Source of the DNA: Myxococcota bacterium
Lineage (GTDB): Bacteria > Myxococcota_A > Polyangia > Polyangiales > Houyiibacteriaceae
Assembly (NCBI GenBank): GCA_028284955.1
Contig: JANQQS010000203.1
Coordinates: forward strand, 1 to 44,594
DNA: 44,594 nt
Direction of reading: 5' to 3'
Part shown: in pieces, positions 40,555-44,594 of the stretch
Numbering within the stretch: the first letter of the stretch is position 1
Layout: each line of letters opens with the position of its first letter
Notes under the pieces: generated by a model
Told to the model about the DNA's origin: nothing
What the model saw: only the letters and a program-made list of their open reading frames with translations
The model's database searches: none
Translations under genes and position numbers: made by a program

Positions 40555-43500
40555 TCAACGGCGCGCCAAGGTGATGCGGACGACTGCCTGTTCTCGAGTC
40601 GTCATCTGAACCCAGAGCACAACTTCGCCTGTTGTCGACACTGGGTCGTGGGCAAACGCGTTGAGCACCGTTCCTTGTAAATCGAGGACGCTGTCACCCT
40701 TCTCAAGGAGAAGGCGCGGTGGTTCCACCGTGGGGGGCTCGCTCGGCGACGAGAACACGATATCGCTGGCATAAAACCCAGGCACAGGATCGTTTGGACC
40801 GTCTTCTCGCCGGGCCGCGTACACTACCCGATAGCGGGGCAGGTCGGCGTCGATACGATTCACGGCTACGCGATCCACAAGCGAGATACCTTCGAAATCA
40901 TCGGCGTCGGCGATGGTAAGCAGCGGGTCAAGAAACGTCGGCGGAGATAGAGCGACGATGCCATGAGCGAATACTCCAAGCCCGGTAGGCGTCTCGGCCG
41001 CGAACGCGATGAACTTTCCGTCGTCGCTAATTCCCGGGCGGGAGCCGAAGCCGGAAAACCGCGGGTCGCCCGCATAGGTCGCCGCGGTAGACAGATCAGG
41101 CTCGGTAAACAAGAGCAACGGATCGCTCAGTCGAGGACCCCCGCGCACGACTGTGGCCCCAGTGTCCGAGGTCATCGGGTATAGGTCACCAGCCGGAAGC
41201 GCGGCCGAATAGTCAAACGGAAGCGAAGCGCGGATTCCGTTCGCGATGTGCCACGACCTACCGAGCCACGCATGGAATACGACGCGACCGTTGTTGTCGA
41301 GCGTTGGCGCGTGACCCAAACGAACAACTGGACTCAAGCGGGCTGGGGTTCGGCTTCCCACCGCAACCGACGTGCCTCCGATTGGATTGTCGTACCTCTG
41401 CAAGTGGTCGACCAAACCATCGCGCGCGCGTTCCACCCAAACCACTTGGTCGCGGTCATTGACTTGCGGATAGTCCTCAATCTCAAAGGGCGGGAGAATC
41501 GGATAGCGCACAATGCTCGTTCGTCTGTCTTTCCGAACGAATACAGTTTCTTTGTTGAGTTCTCGATCACGACCGACAAACGCGACGCTTCCCTCGTTGT
41601 TCGTCGACACGCCGAACCCAATCTGAAGATTGGGCTCTTGTCCGGAAGGCGGCGGCCCGGAGCTCGCGATGATGTCCATGCGGTCTTCCGCACACTGCAG
41701 CGCATCTCGATTCGTGGTGCCGGCATGATCGTCAAAGAGACCTGAGTGTGCGTAGTAACAAAGGATTTCGAGATCGGTGAGGCTCTCTTCGTTGAATTCA
41801 ATATCCACGCCGTCGATGGTTCGAACCGCCGTCGCGTAGTTCGCGGGGCCAAATTGCTGCGACCCTTCGCGGTCGAGATCGAAGCGCGCACGACCGCCGC
41901 CACCCGTCAAACCGTCACCGTTGAGATCGTATCGACTGTAGTCGTGCATCGCCGGAGTCACCTCGACAAAACGCCCGCGTACGTCCGTCGTGTAGGCTCC
42001 GCCGTCGCTCACGAAAAAGTGCGTTCGAAACTCCGCGATGTCTTCATCATCAAAGCGCGGACCGTCGGTCACCGAGTCGTCGGTGGCGACGTCGAGTAGC
42101 GTGGTGCGCATCGGCATGCTTAGCGGAGTTTGCTCGATTGTGTTGTCGAGAGAGAGCGCCGCGGCGTAGGCGTCCACCACCGGCAATCCATTGATGTCGC
42201 GTACGTTGGCGAGAATGGCTCGACGCGTCACGGAAGGCGGCTGAATTCGAAGTTGGTCGGACAGAAGCCAAAGATACGAAGCAAGCCCAGCAACCTGCGC
42301 GGTAGCCGGGCTGCTCCCTAAAGACTCTCCGCATACGTTTCCGTTGCAACTGACCAAAACATCTTGTCCCGTTGCGTACACATCGGCGTTTCTTCCTGAT
42401 TGAGGGCGGGCTTCGGTCGTATGCGCGCTTGCGGCATCCGGCGATGTCGTTCCTCCCACGATCAACGTGTTGTCGGCGTTGCCGACTTGCTGAATGCCCA
42501 AATCAGTAGCGAGCTCGATAAGCGCCTGCTCTTGAGCTTCGTTGGCTGCCAAGTTGGGAGGCATTCCATCGGCGCGCGCCCACAAAGAGCGATCGGTTGC
42601 GAGGGAAATCGGACCTGGTTCGGTCACCCACGTGGTGACGTAGTTCGCTTTGGCTTCTCCGAAGCCGGGGTAGACTTCCGAAACCGCGGCGACCCCCTTG
42701 TTGCCACCCGACGCGGCGATGAACATTTCATCCCACCGGGTATGCGACAGTCCTTTCCACGCTAGCGCTTCGCGCGCCCGCCGATATGGGCCATGGTTCT
42801 GAAGACAAGTCTCATCGGCAGGGTCGCATACTTGAAACCCTACCGAGACGTTCAGGATGAAATGATCCCAAGCGTGCCGAAGGTTGTTCTGAGTTAGGGC
42901 GTTGAGCTCGTCTGTCAGTCTCCTTACGGCGTCCACGAAGATCATTCCGCGAATGTCGACACCGAACATACGCACGCAGTCGTGGGCAACCGGGTTGGTC
43001 CCGACGACGCCCATATCGTCATAGCGAGCCCCCAGCGCATGCATCATATCGAAACCGTGCGGATTGTTCTCGGTGGACGCATTTGTGCTGAAGCTCACTC
43101 CAGGGCGATCGGGATCTGGCTGGGGGTTGATGTTAAGCTCGTCTTCTGAGTCCGGACGCGGGGGGCTGAACCGATCGTAGACCACCACCAGCACGGGTAC
43201 GCACGTCTCAAGATCGACTGCATCACGCAGATTCCACGCGGCGGGCGTGCGGAGCGGGTAGTGGTGTCGAAACGCCGCCACTGATGTATCCCCGTAGGGC
43301 AACGCATCGGTCGTCGGCAAGCGCCCCACCTCTACCGCGTCGAAACCGGAAGATTGCTCGAGTGTTTGGCGGCGGGCGTACTGATCTTCGGCGCGCTGCG
43401 CTCGAGGCACAGAAAGCGTAAGCGCGGGCGAATCGGATCGCATAGACACGATGCGGGCGTCGACTTCTCGAAGCGCATCGTTGACCTCGGCTGTGGTGGC

Positions 43501-44109
43501 GGCGGGCGCGACCCAAGCCTCTAATCGTGTCAAAAACAGCCCGTCTTCGATGTCGTCCTCGGGAACACTGATCGCGCTCATCCGGTGCAGCGCGTCCCGA
43601 GCCGGTCGCGTAGAATCGCCGTCGAGCAGCACGCCGCCGCTCGCTCGGGCGCGAAACGTCGCAATATCAAACGAGTCGGCTTCTTTGTGCACCACCTCCA
43701 CGCGTTGCTCCGCGGTGACTCGAGCATCTCGAGCGATATCCCCGAGCGCAACGAGACCGCGCTCGATGCGTACGTCGGACAGCGAGGGAAGCGACAGCCC
43801 GTACGTAATCCACACGGAGACATCCCGCGCTTCGATGCCGCGATTGTGCACCTCGACTGCCAAGGTGCTGCGAAACTCCTCGCCGTCGGGTTCGGTGCTG
43901 GCCACGCGAATCTCGACCACAAAGTTGCCGTCCTGAATCTCTCTGGCATCCCCCACCCGAGAGAGCGGCATGTCGTTGTCCGTGTCGCAGCCGATACTTC
44001 CGATCGCGGAGAACGCCCCGACCAACGAGGCGACAACGGCCCACCCAGGTAAGCGAGAGGTCTCACGGCTGCGGAGTGCCCACGAGGCACATGTCGAGAA
44101 GGTACCCAT
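40555..44109 (-). CDS. Large subtilisin-like (S8) protease lipoprotein
   Basis: Protein of 1184 aa. A signal peptide ends at the lipobox-like IGSIGC (Cys41). A beta-rich N-terminal domain and a propeptide-like segment (about 190-240, LEAWVAPAATTAEVNDALREV) precede the protease. The triad is recognisable but divergent: Asp312 (VVVYDRF), His351 (NPHGFDMM), Asn470 (ASGGNKG) and Ser600 (GSSPATAQVAGL). A DLNGDG calcium-type loop follows, and the C-terminal 400 residues look like a beta-propeller (EGSVAFVGRDREL, DDGKFIAFAAET). It would act at the cell surface. The ATG at 44109 has no clear ribosome-binding site. The 145 bp downstream (40410-40554) hold no gene. Confidence 0.8.
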   Translation of the reverse strand: MGTFSTCASWALRSRETSRLPGWAVVASLVGAFSAIGSIGCDTDNDMPLSRVGDAREIQDGNFVVEIRVASTEPDGEEFRSTLAVEVHNRGIEARDVSVWITYGLSLPSLSDVRIERGLVALGDIARDARVTAEQRVEVVHKEADSFDIATFRARASGGVLLDGDSTRPARDALHRMSAISVPEDDIEDGLFLTRLEAWVAPAATTAEVNDALREVDARIVSMRSDSPALTLSVPRAQRAEDQYARRQTLEQSSGFDAVEVGRLPTTDALPYGDTSVAAFRHHYPLRTPAAWNLRDAVDLETCVPVLVVVYDRFSPPRPDSEDELNINPQPDPDRPGVSFSTNASTENNPHGFDMMHALGARYDDMGVVGTNPVAHDCVRMFGVDIRGMIFVDAVRRLTDELNALTQNNLRHAWDHFILNVSVGFQVCDPADETCLQNHGPYRRAREALAWKGLSHTRWDEMFIAASGGNKGVAAVSEVYPGFGEAKANYVTTWVTEPGPISLATDRSLWARADGMPPNLAANEAQEQALIELATDLGIQQVGNADNTLIVGGTTSPDAASAHTTEARPQSGRNADVYATGQDVLVSCNGNVCGESLGSSPATAQVAGLASYLWLLSDQLRIQPPSVTRRAILANVRDINGLPVVDAYAAALSLDNTIEQTPLSMPMRTTLLDVATDDSVTDGPRFDDEDIAEFRTHFFVSDGGAYTTDVRGRFVEVTPAMHDYSRYDLNGDGLTGGGGRARFDLDREGSQQFGPANYATAVRTIDGVDIEFNEESLTDLEILCYYAHSGLFDDHAGTTNRDALQCAEDRMDIIASSGPPPSGQEPNLQIGFGVSTNNEGSVAFVGRDRELNKETVFVRKDRRTSIVRYPILPPFEIEDYPQVNDRDQVVWVERARDGLVDHLQRYDNPIGGTSVAVGSRTPARLSPVVRLGHAPTLDNNGRVVFHAWLGRSWHIANGIRASLPFDYSAALPAGDLYPMTSDTGATVVRGGPRLSDPLLLFTEPDLSTAATYAGDPRFSGFGSRPGISDDGKFIAFAAETPTGLGVFAHGIVALSPPTFLDPLLTIADADDFEGISLVDRVAVNRIDADLPRYRVVYAARREDGPNDPVPGFYASDIVFSSPSEPPTVEPPRLLLEKGDSVLDLQGTVLNAFAHDPVSTTGEVVLWVQMTTREQAVVRITLARR

Positions 44110-44256
44110 CCGCCGAGTATCTCAACTGAGTACCTCAAAATCCATGGTCGCAAAGATCCGAGGCAAACGCAGGCGATGCATCTCTTCCCGAGATTCGCGA
44201 AACCAACGGGCACGGGAACCATGCGATGCACCTTGACAGCAGGGCTTTGGTCGAAC

Positions 44257-44594
44257 TCAACGCGGCGGTGGTGATTCTCGACGCTGGTCGGGAAGCGGAA
44301 TCTTTGAAAATTCTGTCGGTGGCTCCGAGCTCTCGGTCATGGGGTCAGCGAATGGGTCGAGCATGCCTCGGCAGTAGATTGGATAGCCAGGCTCCGAAGC
44401 TTCGTAGCAAACATGGGCCGCAGCGATGACGAGCGCTCTTGGGTGGCGGAAGGGCATGCGGGTGGGTGGCATGAAAGCCCGATTTTCGCGGGGCTCGATG
44501 CGGCCTTCAAGGTTGTAGCCCCAGCATTTGACGGCACCGTCGAGCTCTTCTGCGCAACAGCCTCGTGCTCCGCACCAAAGCTGCTTCGATTTGC
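44257..44594 (-). CDS. RCC1-repeat protein, 3' end only
   Basis: The minus strand reads continuously from the right edge of the window to a stop at 44257, giving the last 112 residues. The segment CCAEELDGAVKCWGYNLEG matches the RCC1 propeller repeat of the kind ending xVxCWGxNxxG that is common in myxobacterial exported proteins. The tail is Pro/Ser-rich. The start and most of the propeller lie beyond the window. The 147-bp gap to the subtilase gene shows nothing. Confidence 0.6.
   Translation of the reverse strand, partial: KSKQLWCGARGCCAEELDGAVKCWGYNLEGRIEPRENRAFMPPTRMPFRHPRALVIAAAHVCYEASEPGYPIYCRGMLDPFADPMTESSEPPTEFSKIPLPDQRRESPPPR

Overview
Organism. The window looks like a chromosome fragment of a myxobacterium-like member of the Myxococcota. 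It is GC-rich (roughly 60 %, judged by eye). It carries many lipoproteins whose lipobox is followed by Asp/Ser/Thr/Gly-rich linkers, three eukaryote-like Ser/Thr kinases (one a kinase/cyclase-like/AAA/TPR giant), an FHA sigma-54 activator, a PilZ protein and a zinc-ribbon/TonB-C protein resembling the gliding protein GltJ/AgmX. The taxonomic call is inference from gene content. No plasmid, phage, rRNA, tRNA or CRISPR locus was found.

Layout. 1-210: two copies of a two-hairpin repeat. 213-3265: a GH13_18 sugar phosphorylase divergent from a VWA lipoprotein. 3396-6752: a pentapeptide-repeat lipoprotein, a DUF234-type AAA ATPase broken by one frameshift and headed by a 45-bp palindrome, and two small lipoproteins. 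6990-9187: an orphan histidine kinase and a PilZ protein. 9391-11741: GltJ-like protein and leucine dehydrogenase, probably one operon. 11880-15499: exported protein, pyruvate kinase and a coupled transmembrane Ser/Thr kinase. 15510-17699: BLUF photoreceptor, outer-membrane barrel-like protein and lipoprotein. 17829-26745: giant kinase, propeller-like lipoprotein, FHA/sigma-54 activator, DUF4234 membrane protein and a soluble kinase. 26682-33384: AraC regulator divergent from a SemiSWEET, VOC protein, DapB, a MITE-like palindrome, a TreT-like glycosyltransferase, a four-CBS protein and a LysR regulator. 33521-35978: a compact overlapping run of genes led by a double-glycine-leader peptide. 36032-44594: tandem LamG lipoproteins, a secreted M19-type peptidase, a large subtilase lipoprotein and the 3' end of an RCC1-like gene.

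How the genes may work together. The best candidate for an undescribed system is 33521-35978. A 61-aa peptide with a GG leader sits behind the strongest ribosome-binding site I noticed. It overlaps a 420-aa cupin-like protein, followed by a small possible PqqD-like (RRE) protein, an ATGA-overlapping 56-aa lipoprotein and an O-methyltransferase, with a LysR regulator divergent. This resembles a minimal RiPP pathway with no known RiPP synthetase. Carbohydrate genes (phosphorylase, SemiSWEET, TreT-like transferase, pyruvate kinase) are scattered rather than clustered.

Genome style. Short perfect or near-perfect tandem duplications of 15, 18 or 21 bp occur at about ten places, in coding and non-coding DNA alike, and look like a lineage-specific expansion signature.
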